From assembly GCA_052387955.1 (NCBI GenBank), contig JBQTIQ010000050.1, positions 1 through 28,191 of the forward strand: 28,191 nucleotides of DNA. Reading direction: 5' to 3'. Below the pieces are notes generated by a model. The model was not told the DNA's origin. It worked only from the letters and a program-made list of their open reading frames with translations, and made no database searches. The DNA comes from JBQTIQ01 sp052387955 (lineage in GTDB: Bacteria; Actinomycetota; Acidimicrobiia; Acidimicrobiales; JACDCH01). The position numbers and the translations under genes are program-made. Below, piece by piece: positions 1 through 7,908 of the stretch; within the stretch, counting starts at the first letter, position 1; each line of letters opens with the position of its first letter.

Positions 1-182
1 GAGGGGCCCACCCGCGTACGGGGACCCGACATCCTCACCGTTGTCGCTCCCAGCGCGCCTACCGCGTCACCAAAGAGCGCGACCGGAACTACCGCCTACG
101 TCACCGCGTAGTCAGGCCGCCAACACCAGGCGTGTGGGACGAGGAGTACATCCGTCTCCACCAGCACTTCGCTCTATATCTA
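1..182. other. Left-edge sequence with unresolved gene end
   Basis: No gene can be assigned here. On the plus strand frame 1 is open from the window edge to a TAG at 109-111. Frame 3 stays open through this stretch (it includes VTKERDRNYRLRHR and WDEEYIRLHQHFALYL) and runs into the insertion sequence. A third frame ends in YFDLKK* inside the left inverted repeat of that element. The stretch is probably the 3' part of a gene cut by the insertion, but which frame was real cannot be decided from 182 bases. The string tcccagcgcgcc near 48-59 recurs at 308-319. Confidence 0.3.
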
Positions 183-194
183 CTTCGACCTGAA
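183..194 (+). repeat. Left terminal inverted repeat of the IS
   Basis: CTTCGACCTGAA, the exact reverse complement of 1913-1924. It lies 154 bases beyond the transposase stop codon. It also supplies codons of a short plus-strand frame ending at 201, so it may have given the interrupted flanking gene its present stop. Confidence 0.75.
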
Positions 195-307
195 GAAGTA
201 GGTGCCGCGGGCGGTGCTGGGCGGCTGGGGCGGTGATGAACGATTGGGGGCCGCTGGTGGCGCTCTGGTCTTCGGTTCGGTTCGATTCTCGGCTTGCTTC
301 TCGCCGT

Positions 308-334
308 TCCCAGCGCGCCCTGGTCGCGCTGGGA
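308..334 (-). terminator. Hairpin after the transposase gene
   Basis: TCCCAGCGCG (308-317) and CGCGCTGGGA (325-334) form a perfect 10-bp stem with a 7-base loop. It begins 14 bases beyond the transposase stop on the minus strand and lies inside the IS. There is no T tract, as is common in GC-rich actinobacteria, so termination is inferred from position and stem strength. Confidence 0.5.
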
Positions 335-348
335 GGACCTTCCCGCTC

Positions 349-1902
349 TCAAGCGGCCGCCGTTTCGGGCCGTTCGTCGAGGTTCCCCGGGCCGGCGCGT
401 TGTCGCTCGGCCTCGCGGGTGAGGGCACTGATCTTGGTGGCGTTATGCGCCAGCACACCCCAGCCGCACCAGGTGGCGGCGCCGGTCTCGCCGTCGGTGA
501 GGGTGCGCCGCCACCCGTAGTCGCGCTTGAGGCAGGAGATGCGGGCCTCGCTGCCAGTGCGCCACTTGACGAGCCGACGGAACGACCGGGTCCGCTGCAC
601 CTGTTGGCGGGCGGCGCCGGGGCGGCCCTTGCGCGGGATCACCACCCGCTTGACACCGAGGGCTTCGAGGCCGGCGTCGACGGCGGCTTCGCCGTAGCCG
701 CGGTCGGCGGTGACCGTCCGCGGGGCCTTCCCGAACCGGACGGTGATGCGGGCGACCGCGGGCACGAGCATCGGCGCGTCCGCTGGGGTGCCGCGGTGGA
801 CCTCGTGATCGAGCACGATCCCTTCGACGTTGTCGACGACTTGGGCCTTGTAACCGAACTCGACGGGTTTGCCAAGCCGGCCCTTCACGATCGGGCGGGC
901 ATCAGGGTCGTGCAGCGACACGATCCGTGTCGCCCCGTCCGGGGTCTGACCGGCGAGCCGGAGACGGGTCTGGGCGGCGACCCGTTCGACGAGGGTGGCG
1001 GTGGCCTCGAGCTCGGCGAGGAGCGCCAGGGTCTTGGCCGTCGCCAGACCCCTGGCGCCGCGCAGGCCGCGCCGGGCGTTGACCGCAACGTGGCGGGCAT
1101 CGGTCACGGTCCGACCGGCGAGGGCGACCATCTCCGCGTTCAACGCCGCCACCTCGGCCTTGGCGTCGTCGCTTCGGCGCCGCAGCCACGCGTTGATGTC
1201 ATGGGCCCGGCGGCGGACCGAACGGGTCCGGTCCCGGAACGTTGTCCGCGACGCCAACCCCGTCGCCTTCACCTTCGCGCTCAACCGGGCCAGCTTCGCC
1301 ACTCCCTTGGCCAGCAACCCGCTGTCGGTCGGATAGGCAACGTTGGCCTCGACCACCGTGGTGTCGGCCCGGACCCGGTCCAGGCGCACGAGCTTCTGCT
1401 CGTGCGCCTTCGCGAGCAGCGCCTCGTTCAACCCGTCGATCGCCTCGGTCCCGCACCGCTTGGTGATCTTCATCAACGTGCTCGGGTGTGGCACCGAGCC
1501 GTCGAGAGGCACCCGGCAGAACCGGCGCCACGCCAGGCTGTCCGCGACCTCGACACAGAGCGGTTCGAACCCCAGCCGGTACCGGTACTTGAGGAACATC
1601 ATCCGCAAGTACGTCTCCATGGGGATCGACGGCCGACCGCGGGTCGGGTCGAAGAACGCCCGGAACGGCTCGAAGAACCGAGGATCGTCCAACAGCTCGT
1701 CGATCTCAGCCAGATCACCCGGCAGGCCCAACAGACACTGCGGGATGATCGCCTCCCACAAGGTCGGACCGTCGTTTACCGTTCGCAGCACGGCGATGCC
1801 TCCAGTTGTCGTCGCAAGCGTGACTGGAGGCATCGTCACATCATTCGGCCCCGAACGCGAGCACCCTCGACCCGCGAACACGCAGGTCACGACCCAACTC
1901 AC
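349..1902 (-). CDS. DDE transposase (ISNCY/IS1182-like)
   Basis: This protein of up to 517 aa catalyses transposition of the surrounding element. The N-terminal part (about 65-170) carries the recognition region of this group, with PMETYLRMMFLKYRYRLG and PHPSTLMKITKRCG. The catalytic triad is visible as D180 (RADTTVVEANVAYPTDSG), D400 (TADRGYGE) and E452 (GSEARISCLKRDYGWRR). A basic helical segment (about 200-260) lies between the first and second Asp. Length and motifs match full-length actinobacterial relatives, so it looks intact. The start is uncertain: the long frame begins at 1902, but relatives usually begin near the segment LRTVNDGPTLWE, which favours GTG at 1791 (480 aa); an ATG at 1833 is also in frame. 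The exact IS family is from memory of motif style. Confidence 0.85.
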   Translation of the reverse strand: MSWVVTCVFAGRGCSRSGPNDVTMPPVTLATTTGGIAVLRTVNDGPTLWEAIIPQCLLGLPGDLAEIDELLDDPRFFEPFRAFFDPTRGRPSIPMETYLRMMFLKYRYRLGFEPLCVEVADSLAWRRFCRVPLDGSVPHPSTLMKITKRCGTEAIDGLNEALLAKAHEQKLVRLDRVRADTTVVEANVAYPTDSGLLAKGVAKLARLSAKVKATGLASRTTFRDRTRSVRRRAHDINAWLRRRSDDAKAEVAALNAEMVALAGRTVTDARHVAVNARRGLRGARGLATAKTLALLAELEATATLVERVAAQTRLRLAGQTPDGATRIVSLHDPDARPIVKGRLGKPVEFGYKAQVVDNVEGIVLDHEVHRGTPADAPMLVPAVARITVRFGKAPRTVTADRGYGEAAVDAGLEALGVKRVVIPRKGRPGAARQQVQRTRSFRRLVKWRTGSEARISCLKRDYGWRRTLTDGETGAATWCGWGVLAHNATKISALTREAERQRAGPGNLDERPETAAA

Positions 1903-1912
1903 GATCGACTAT

Positions 1913-1924
1913 TTCAGGTCGAAG
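1913..1924 (-). repeat. Right terminal inverted repeat of the IS
   Basis: TTCAGGTCGAAG, reverse complement of the left repeat. It is 11 bases upstream of the longest possible transposase start and three bases beyond the stop codon of the neighbouring aldehyde dehydrogenase. Confidence 0.75.
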
Positions 1925-1927
1925 CAA

Positions 1928-3367
1928 CTAGGAGATTCGAGCGGTGACGGTCTTGACCTGGCTGTACTCGGCGAGAGCGTCGAAGCCCTTCTCGCGGCCG
2001 AAGCCCGACGACTTGAACCCGCCGAAGGGAGTCTCGACGCCGCCGGCGAACCACTCGTTGATGAACACCTGGCCGGCGTCGAGCAGCGCCGCCATCCGGT
2101 TCACCAGGCCGACGTCGCGGCTCCACACCCCGGCGACGAGCCCGAAGTCGGTCCCGTTGGCCTTCTCCAGGGCGTCGGCTTCGTCGGAGAAGCGGATCAT
2201 CGACAGCACCGGCCCGAAGATCTCCTCCTGGGCGATGCGCATGTTGTTGTCGACCTCGGTGAACACGGTGGGCTGCACGAAGTAGCCCCGGCGCAGGCGC
2301 TCCTCGTCGGGGATGCGCCCGCCCGTCGCCAACGTCGCCCCTTCGGCCTCGCCGATGGCCATGTACTCGCGGACCTTGTCGTACTGGCTGGCGTTGGCCA
2401 ACGAGCCGAGGTCGGGGTCTTCGATCCCGGGGGCGACGGTGGCCGACTCGGCCTTGGCCACCATCCGCTCGACCATCTCGTCGTAGACGCTGTCCTGCAC
2501 CAGCAGGCGGGAACCGGCCGAGCACACCTGGCCGGTCTTGAACGTGAAAGCGGTCCAGGCGCTGGCGGCGGCGGCGTCGAGGTCGGCGTCCTCGAAGACG
2601 ATGTTGGGCGACTTGCCCCCCAACTCCAGCGTCAAGGGGATCAGCCGCTCGGCGGCCAGGCGCATGATGACCTTCCCGGTGGCGACCGAACCGGTGAAGG
2701 CGACCTTGCGGACGTCGGGGTGCTTGGCGATCGGCGTCCCCACCTCAGCCCCGGCACCCGGCACGATGTTGAGCACGCCGGCGGGGAGGCCGCACTCGAC
2801 GGCGATCCTCGCCAGCTCCAGGGCACTCAGGGGCGTGTCCTCGGCCGGCTTGACCACGGCTGCGTTACCGACCGCCAGGCACGGGGCGACGCCTCGGGCG
2901 AACTGGTTGATGGGGGCGTTCCAGGGCAGCACGAACCCGACCACGCCGAAGGGGTCGTGACGGGTGTAGGAGAGGTACTTCGGCCCCAGCGGGATCACGT
3001 CACCGTGGAGCTTGTCGGCGCCGCCGCCGTAGAACTCGAAGTAGCGGGCGGCCGTCTCGATGTCGGAACGGGAGTGGCGCACCGTCTGGCCCATGTCCAG
3101 GGTCTCGAGATGGGCCAGCTCGGCTGCCTCCTGGCGGATGCGCCGAGCGATCTCGACCATGACCCGGCCCCGCTCGGCGGCGGTCGTGTCCCGCCAGCCG
3201 GGGAAGGCGGAGACGGCGCTGGCGACCGCATGGTCGACGTCGTCGGCGTCACCCTGGGCCACCTCGGCCAGGACCTCACCGTTGGCCGGGTCGCGGTCCT
3301 CGTAGTACCTGCCCTTGGGCTGCTTGATCTCCTCACCGTCGACGAACAGCCCGTACGTCTGCTGCAT
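1928..3367 (-). CDS. Aldehyde dehydrogenase, NAD(P)-dependent
   Basis: A 479-aa member of the aldehyde dehydrogenase superfamily, which oxidises aldehydes to carboxylates in the cytoplasm. Catalytic Cys282 (GQVCSAGSR), general-base Glu248 (TLELGGKSP), PWN at 148-150, the cofactor-binding KPAE around Lys173 and FTGS at 224-227 are all present. Length is typical. The start at 3367 (MQQTYGLFVDGEE) is preceded by GAGGGGAG about 10 bases upstream; a longer frame reaching 3472 adds a Pro/Arg-rich tail unlike the family. It lies downstream of the lactonase/decarboxylase gene (120-bp gap with a hairpin), and its stop codon is three bases from the IS. The substrate cannot be read from the sequence; the neighbours suggest aromatic or related catabolism. 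Confidence 0.92.
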   Translation of the reverse strand: MQQTYGLFVDGEEIKQPKGRYYEDRDPANGEVLAEVAQGDADDVDHAVASAVSAFPGWRDTTAAERGRVMVEIARRIRQEAAELAHLETLDMGQTVRHSRSDIETAARYFEFYGGGADKLHGDVIPLGPKYLSYTRHDPFGVVGFVLPWNAPINQFARGVAPCLAVGNAAVVKPAEDTPLSALELARIAVECGLPAGVLNIVPGAGAEVGTPIAKHPDVRKVAFTGSVATGKVIMRLAAERLIPLTLELGGKSPNIVFEDADLDAAAASAWTAFTFKTGQVCSAGSRLLVQDSVYDEMVERMVAKAESATVAPGIEDPDLGSLANASQYDKVREYMAIGEAEGATLATGGRIPDEERLRRGYFVQPTVFTEVDNNMRIAQEEIFGPVLSMIRFSDEADALEKANGTDFGLVAGVWSRDVGLVNRMAALLDAGQVFINEWFAGGVETPFGGFKSSGFGREKGFDALAEYSQVKTVTARIS

Positions 3368-3399
3368 CCTGGAGCTCCCCTCGCGGCATCGGATCGCAC

Positions 3400-3426
3400 G
3401 ACCAGGCCCGCCTCTCGGGCGTGGTC
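3400..3426 (-). terminator. Hairpin between lactonase fusion and aldehyde dehydrogenase
   Basis: Arms 3400-3410 and 3416-3426 (GACCAGGCCCG / CGGGCGTGGTC) pair with one mismatch around a 5-base loop. The hairpin sits between two minus-strand genes, 62 bases after the first stop and 33 bases before the next start. It could be a terminator, or a leader hairpin of the aldehyde dehydrogenase transcript. Confidence 0.4.
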
Positions 3427-3487
3427 CCGGACGGCCGGGAGTCATTGTGGTCGCAGGCCCCACCGACGGCAACCGCCGACGACACCG

Positions 3488-4639
3488 TCAATCGGCTGGG
3501 CCTGGCCCCGCTCCGGGTTCCCGGAAGGCGTCGAGGCCCCGTTGGACCGGGCCCAGGGCGGCACGGGCCGCCGGCGCCCCGCAGTACACCGCGGCCTGGA
3601 GCACCAGTTCCCCGATCTGGTCCTCGGTGACGCCGTTGCGGCGTGCGCCCTGCACGTGCAGCTCCAGCTCGTCGAGCCGGCCCAGGGCGATGAGCATGGC
3701 CACCGTGGCCAGCGATCGCATGGCCCGGTCGAGGCCTGGGCGTGCCCACACCTCTCCCCAGGCGCTGCGGCTCACGAGGTCGACGAACGACGCCACCAGA
3801 CCAGAGGCGGCTGGCGCCGACGCGTCCACGTAGGCGTCGCCCAGCACCTGGCGGCGGACGCGGGCGCCGCGCTCTGCCGCGGTGCCGGCGAGGTGATCGA
3901 GCACTGCGGCCCCGAAGGCCGTGGGCCGCTCCACGCTGACCAGGTGGGCGGCGTGGGGTATCACGACGAGCCCGGCACCCTCGATCCCCTCGGCCAGCGC
4001 CAGGGCGGTGGCCGGCGGCGTCACCGGGTCGCGGTCGCCCACCACCACGAGGGTCGGGGCGGTGACCCGGCCGAGCTCGCCCCGCAGGTCGACGTCGCCC
4101 AGCGCGGCGCAACAGCCGGCGTACCCGTCAGCGGCGCAGGACGCCAACATCGCCGCCACCTCGTCGGCCACCTGCGGCTCAGCCTCGAGGAAGGCGGGCG
4201 TGAACCACCTCCCGAGGAGCGTGCCGAGCAGGGCACCAGGCCCTGCCGTCCGCACCGCGGCGGCCCGCTCGTCCCACGCCGCCGGCCCCCCGAAGTACGG
4301 GGCCGTCGACGACAGCACGAGCCGGTCGACCCGGTCGGCATGGTGGACGGCCACCCACATCGACACGACCCCGCCGAGGGATATCCCGCACAGCGAAGCC
4401 CGGTCGGCGCCGAGGTGGTCGAGAAGGTCGAGAACGTCGACGCCGAGGTCGGCCATCGTGTAGCGCCCGGGAGGGGCGGCGGTGCCGCCATGGCCCCGGT
4501 GCTCGGGGCACACGACCCGGAAGTGGGCGCTCAGCGCCGGCAGCTGGGGCCCCCACATCGCCCCGGTGGTGCCGAGCGAGCCCAGCAGCACCAGCAGAGG
4601 GCCGTCAGGGGGACCGATGACGGAGTGCTCGGGCACCAT
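3488..4639 (-). CDS. PcaL-like 3-oxoadipate enol-lactonase / carboxymuconolactone decarboxylase fusion
   Basis: A 383-aa two-domain protein. Residues 1-250 are an alpha/beta hydrolase with nucleophile Ser87 (GISLGG), acid Asp in GDRDPVTP (202-204) and His232 (HAAHL). Residues 255-375 are a carboxymuconolactone decarboxylase domain (RRQVLGDAYVDAS, WGEVWARPGLDRAMRSL, VYCGAPAARAA). The same order is known from PcaL, which performs two consecutive steps of the protocatechuate branch of the beta-ketoadipate pathway: decarboxylation of 4-carboxymuconolactone and hydrolysis of the enol-lactone. The ATG at 4639 is chosen because the hydrolase begins there and GGAAGG lies upstream; the frame is open further but has no family similarity. 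No other pca genes are in the window, so the true substrate may differ. Confidence 0.82.
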   Translation of the reverse strand: MVPEHSVIGPPDGPLLVLLGSLGTTGAMWGPQLPALSAHFRVVCPEHRGHGGTAAPPGRYTMADLGVDVLDLLDHLGADRASLCGISLGGVVSMWVAVHHADRVDRLVLSSTAPYFGGPAAWDERAAAVRTAGPGALLGTLLGRWFTPAFLEAEPQVADEVAAMLASCAADGYAGCCAALGDVDLRGELGRVTAPTLVVVGDRDPVTPPATALALAEGIEGAGLVVIPHAAHLVSVERPTAFGAAVLDHLAGTAAERGARVRRQVLGDAYVDASAPAASGLVASFVDLVSRSAWGEVWARPGLDRAMRSLATVAMLIALGRLDELELHVQGARRNGVTEDQIGELVLQAAVYCGAPAARAALGPVQRGLDAFREPGAGPGPAD

Positions 4640-4670
4640 GGGCCCAGCCTTCCGTGGCTCCCCTCGACCA

Positions 4671-4822
4671 TCAACTCGACCGGGGTGCGCCCCGGTAGGT
4701 CCCGAAGGCCCAGAGGTTGCCCTCGGGGTCAGGGACCGGATCGCGGCGATGGCGTCGATGTAGGTGACGCAGGGCCACACGGTGGGGCTGGGAACGGCGG
4801 GATCGGTCGCTGTCGTCGATGG
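4671..4822 (-). pseudogene. Remnant of a VOC (glyoxalase-fold) gene with internal deletion
   Basis: On the minus strand, one frame shows the start of a VOC-family protein (VWPCVTYIDAIAAIR, about 4735-4780). A second frame then shows the usual C-terminal signature DPEGNLWAFGTYRG (4689-4730), ending at a TGA at 4671-4673. The middle of a normal protein of about 130-150 residues is missing and the two pieces are out of frame, so this is a deleted relic. It lies directly behind the AraC regulator, a pairing often seen for VOC genes, and just before the lactonase fusion. Confidence 0.72.
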
Positions 4823-4829
4823 GCCATCC

Positions 4830-5735
4830 TCACCCCGGCGCCGGCGCCGGGTCTTGGACGGCTGGGAGCTCCTCGGCCATCCACGTTGTGGGGCTGCACC
4901 CGGCCAGCACCCGCCATTCGCGGTTGAGATGGGCCTGGTCGTAGTAGCCCACCCGGACGGCAACATCGGCCAGGCGGGGGTGGTCCGGCCGCGCCAGCAA
5001 GCGCCGAGACCGCTCGAAACGCACCACCCGGGCCAGCGCTTTGGGCGACAGCCCGATCTCGCACCGGAACCGCTCGCCCAGATGGCGGCGGCTCCAGCCG
5101 AGCTCCCGGGCCAGGGCACCGACTTCGACTGCACCCCCGGTCGCCACCAGCCGGTCCCAGGCCAGCACTACCTCGGCCCGGGCCGGTGCCGACGAAAGCC
5201 GCGACGCCGCCGACAGCAGCGCCCGGTCGAGAGCGTCGAACCGTTCCGCCCAGGTGGGTGCCGTCGCCAGCCGGTCCACCAACGGGCCGGCGCGCCGGCC
5301 GAACAGGTCCTCGAGGCCGACGGCCAGGCCCGAGAGCTCACCGGCGGGCAGTCCCAGCAGGGAGCGGGCGCCGACGGGCGTGAGCTCGAGGGCGATCCCG
5401 TACTGGTTGCCGCCGTGCAGGATCATGGCCGGGCCCTCGTCGAGGCCGGCGACGAAGGCACCCAGGCGCATGGGCGGATGGCGGGGGTCGGGCATGGCGG
5501 CGATGTCGACCGGGTCGCCCAGGCTGATGACGAAGGTGAGATGGCGGCCGGGGAGGCCGCGGTGGACCCCGGGCGGGAACCCCTCGAAGCGGTACCCGAT
5601 GTACTCCTCGACGGCGGAGCGCAACGGCGGTGCCGGCCGGCCGAAGGCGACCTCGCTGACCGTGTCCCGCACCCAGCCAAGGGTAGAGGTGCGAGGAGTG
5701 GGCGCACCGGGGGTGGAGCACGACGGAGCCGGCAC
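4830..5735 (-). CDS. AraC-family transcriptional regulator
   Basis: A protein of up to 301 aa. The C-terminal third (about 190-290) is the double helix-turn-helix DNA-binding domain of AraC proteins, with LARELGWSRRHLGERFR followed by ADVAVRVGYYDQAHLNREW and CSPTTWM. The N-terminal part (about 30-140) resembles the ligand-sensing region of this subgroup (PGVHRGLPGRHLTFVISLG). The annotated GTG start at 5735 gives a Pro/Ser-rich leader; an in-frame GTG at 5672 would give 280 aa and leave room for a promoter shared with the divergent acyl-CoA dehydrogenase. The VOC gene it probably accompanied is now a remnant just downstream, so its present targets are unclear; the divergent gene is the obvious candidate. 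Confidence 0.85.
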   Translation of the reverse strand: MPAPSCSTPGAPTPRTSTLGWVRDTVSEVAFGRPAPPLRSAVEEYIGYRFEGFPPGVHRGLPGRHLTFVISLGDPVDIAAMPDPRHPPMRLGAFVAGLDEGPAMILHGGNQYGIALELTPVGARSLLGLPAGELSGLAVGLEDLFGRRAGPLVDRLATAPTWAERFDALDRALLSAASRLSSAPARAEVVLAWDRLVATGGAVEVGALARELGWSRRHLGERFRCEIGLSPKALARVVRFERSRRLLARPDHPRLADVAVRVGYYDQAHLNREWRVLAGCSPTTWMAEELPAVQDPAPAPG

Positions 5736-5809
5736 GGCGCGCAGTATGTTCAGCGCCCATCGAACTCCCCCCGACGATCCATCCCATCACCTCGTGGTAC
5801 CCGGGCGCC

Positions 5810-6880
5810 GTGTTCGCCGACCCGCCCGAAGTGACCCGCCACCCGAAGCTCGCCGGCGCCCGTGGCATCGCCCCCCAACTGGCCCTCGACGCCGACCGGG
5901 TCGAACACGCCGGTGTCGACCGCGGCCGGCTCGACCGGCTGGCGGCGGCGGGCCTCCATGCGGTCATGGCCCCGGCCGAGCTCGGCGGCGTGCCCGCCCC
6001 CGTGTACCGACGGATCGCCGAAGTGCTGGCCGGCGGCGACCCGACCACGTGGTTCGTGTGGTTCCAGCACAACCCCGTGTGCCGCCTCGTCGCCGGCAGC
6101 GACAACGAGGCGCTACGGGGCCGCTGGCTGGAGGCCCTGAGCCGGGGCACGACGCAGACGGCCGTCGCCTTCTCCCATCTACGCCGCACCGGCCGACCGC
6201 TGGAAGCGGTGCGGACCGAGCACGGATGGGAGCTCACCGGCCGTGCGGCCTGGTGCACCGGCTGGGGCCTGCTCGACACCGTGCTGGTGGGCGCGGTGAC
6301 CGACGAGGCCGACGAGCGGGTGCTGATGTTCCTTGTCCCTCTGGCCGAGGGCAACGGCCTCACACCGTCGCCGGAGATGGCCCTCACCGCGCTGGCAGGT
6401 AGCCGCACGGTCGAGTTGCGCTTCGACGGCTATGCCGTCTCCGACGGCGACGTCGTGTCCCTGCAGGGCCGCGAGGCGTGGACGGAGGCGGACGCGGTCC
6501 TCAGCGCCAACGTGCAACCGTCGACCTTCGGCATCGCCGAAGCGGCTCTCGAAGGGCTGCACTACCAGGACCCCGATGCCGCCGAGATCCTGGGGTGGGA
6601 GATCGCCCGGTGCCGGGCCGAGGCCTACCGCCTGATCGACGAGGTCCCCGCCGAGGAGGAGCTCGACCGGCGCCTGGCGGTCCGGGCCGAGGCCCTTCTC
6701 CGCACCGTCGACATCACCTCGGCCTACGTGGCCTCGCTCGGGGGAATGGCCATGGAATCGGGTAACGACGCCGAACGCCTGGCCCGTGCCGCGCTCTTCC
6801 ACCTCGTCTTCGCCCAGAGCGCCGCTGTGCGCGACGCCACCCTCAACGCCTTCTCCACCACGTCACGCATGATCCTCTAG
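5810..6880 (+). CDS. Acyl-CoA dehydrogenase-family flavoprotein
   Basis: A 356-aa protein with the acyl-CoA dehydrogenase fold. The N-terminal helical part contains LAAAGLHAVMAPAELGGV. The middle beta domain shows GWELTGRAAWCTGWGLLDTVLVGAV, the equivalent of the flavin-contacting region. The C-terminal helical part has RAEALLRTVDITSAYVASLGGMA. It would use FAD and oxidise an acyl-CoA or a related substrate. It is shorter than the usual 380 residues and the standard SEPGAGSD-like motif is replaced by FSHLRRTGRPL, so the activity is uncertain. The GTG start at 5810 lacks a clear ribosome-binding site, and the frame stays open upstream (including ITSWYPGAVFADPPEV), so the true start could lie further upstream. 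It is divergent from the AraC gene and convergent with the phosphatase gene. Confidence 0.75.
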   Translation: MFADPPEVTRHPKLAGARGIAPQLALDADRVEHAGVDRGRLDRLAAAGLHAVMAPAELGGVPAPVYRRIAEVLAGGDPTTWFVWFQHNPVCRLVAGSDNEALRGRWLEALSRGTTQTAVAFSHLRRTGRPLEAVRTEHGWELTGRAAWCTGWGLLDTVLVGAVTDEADERVLMFLVPLAEGNGLTPSPEMALTALAGSRTVELRFDGYAVSDGDVVSLQGREAWTEADAVLSANVQPSTFGIAEAALEGLHYQDPDAAEILGWEIARCRAEAYRLIDEVPAEEELDRRLAVRAEALLRTVDITSAYVASLGGMAMESGNDAERLARAALFHLVFAQSAAVRDATLNAFSTTSRMIL

Positions 6881-6916
6881 GGCTCGGGCGACCGGCCGCC
6901 GATGCGGCCGAGCCTC

Positions 6917-7029
6917 GCCTGCGTGGCCGGGGAAGGCCAACGGCGGCCCCGGACGCGCCGCCGATGCGAGCGCCGGAGCGCCAGCGCAGGCGCGGCCAAA
7001 CCCGGCCTGCGTGGCCGGGGAACGCCAAC
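6917..7029 (+). repeat. 25-bp direct repeat pair in a convergent intergenic gap
   Basis: gcctgcgtggccggggaa-g-gccaac at 6917-6941 recurs at 7005-7029 with a single difference (g to c), 88 bp apart. A second shared string, cgccgatgcg, precedes each copy. The unit therefore looks like a partial tandem duplication. It fills most of the gap between the convergent acyl-CoA dehydrogenase and phosphatase genes. No coding potential is apparent. Confidence 0.65.
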
Positions 7030-7030
7030 A

Positions 7031-7786
7031 TCACCGCACCCAGGCCCGGACCCTGCTCAACGCCCGGCGGGGGGCATCGAGCGCCTCGCTGACCCGCCGC
7101 ACCACCGGGTTCGTGCGGTGGGGAGCGCCGGGCCCGGCGGCACCGACGAACCAGTTCTGCTCGAGCGTCATGGGCCCGAGGGCGACCATCTCGGCCCACG
7201 ACGGGTCGCGCCCGGTGGCGGCGAGGTACGCCGCCTGGGACGCCGCCGATCGCCCGACGCCGCCGCCGCAGTGGAGGTACACGGGGCCCTCGGCCCCCTC
7301 GATCGCCCGCACCAGGTGTTCGACGGTCGCCCGGGACGGGACGTGGCCGTCGGGAACGGGGAGCGCGACCCGGCCCATCCCGAGCGCGGCCAGGAACCCG
7401 ACATCGTCGACGTGGGGGTCGTCGCTGCTGCCGGTGCGGAGGTCGATGACCAGCCGGACACCGCGGCCAGCGAGCTCGCGGTAGCCCGCCTCGTCGGGCT
7501 GGGCGCCGGCCCAGACCCGCTCGTCGACCCGGCGCAGGTTGTGGACCGAACCGGCCTCGTCGCTACGGGGATCGTGCCCGAGGGAACGGGCGATCAGCAT
7601 CGCGGCGATCAACCCGATGTGAAAGATGGCGGTGACGGCGACGTAGACGATGGCGACGAGCCGGGCCCGCCGGAGCCACGACCGGGCCGGGGCGCTCGAC
7701 GAGGGCGCCTCGGTGTTCAGGGCCGATGGTCCAGGCCGGCGTCGCCCACGCTCAGGCACGGGAACAGCGGGCGACGACGACGGCAA
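7031..7786 (-). CDS. Membrane-anchored Cys-based protein phosphatase (dual-specificity type)
   Basis: A 251-aa protein. A Pro/Ser/Arg-rich cytoplasmic N-terminus (1-40) precedes one transmembrane helix (about 42-66), followed by a phosphatase domain (about 80-235). The active-site loop is HCGGGVGRS, with nucleophile Cys173 and Arg179 in the CX5R spacing, and Asp146 (VPDGHVP) is a plausible general acid. A conserved-looking entry VHNLRRVDERVWAGAQPD resembles the start of dual-specificity phosphatase-like domains. It would dephosphorylate protein or another phosphoester at the membrane; with an Arg-rich N-terminus the catalytic part may face outward. The start is TTG at 7786 or GTG at 7759; a TGA just upstream excludes longer forms. 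Confidence 0.8.
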   Translation of the reverse strand: MPSSSPAVPVPERGRRRPGPSALNTEAPSSSAPARSWLRRARLVAIVYVAVTAIFHIGLIAAMLIARSLGHDPRSDEAGSVHNLRRVDERVWAGAQPDEAGYRELAGRGVRLVIDLRTGSSDDPHVDDVGFLAALGMGRVALPVPDGHVPSRATVEHLVRAIEGAEGPVYLHCGGGVGRSAASQAAYLAATGRDPSWAEMVALGPMTLEQNWFVGAAGPGAPHRTNPVVRRVSEALDAPRRALSRVRAWVR

Positions 7787-7908
7787 CGACGATGGCGACG
7801 ATTCTCACACGCCGAGCCCCTGCTGCTGGGTCAGGCCGCGGGCCGGGACCGACGGTCCGCCGAGGCGGGAAGAGGCGACGCCCTCAGTCGACCGGCAGGC
7901 CCAGCGAT

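Larger units (their letters stand above)
183..1924 (-). mobile_element. Complete IS element with 12-bp terminal inverted repeats
   Basis: CTTCGACCTGAA at 183-194 is matched exactly by its reverse complement TTCAGGTCGAAG at 1913-1924. The interval of 1742 bp contains a single minus-strand DDE transposase. Matching continues weakly inward (AGT and G shared after two mismatches). No convincing target duplication is adjacent; a CTA occurs just left (180-182) and three bases beyond the right repeat (1928-1930), which may be chance. The right end lies three bases past the aldehyde dehydrogenase stop codon, so that gene's reading frame was spared. The repeats, the intact transposase and the single-gene layout support a recent, possibly still active, element. 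Confidence 0.8.

Noticed and set aside
1343..4927. Very long plus-strand open frame (1194 codons) across the transposase and dehydrogenase region
   Set aside because: It is antisense to genes with clear catalytic motifs and has the Gly/Arg/Val-rich look of GC-driven shadow frames; no family motif was seen.
7849..7868. GGACCG-A-CGGTCC near-palindrome in the gap between phosphatase and kinase genes
   Set aside because: One-base centre and 6-base arms are within chance for such GC-rich sequence; no positional argument.
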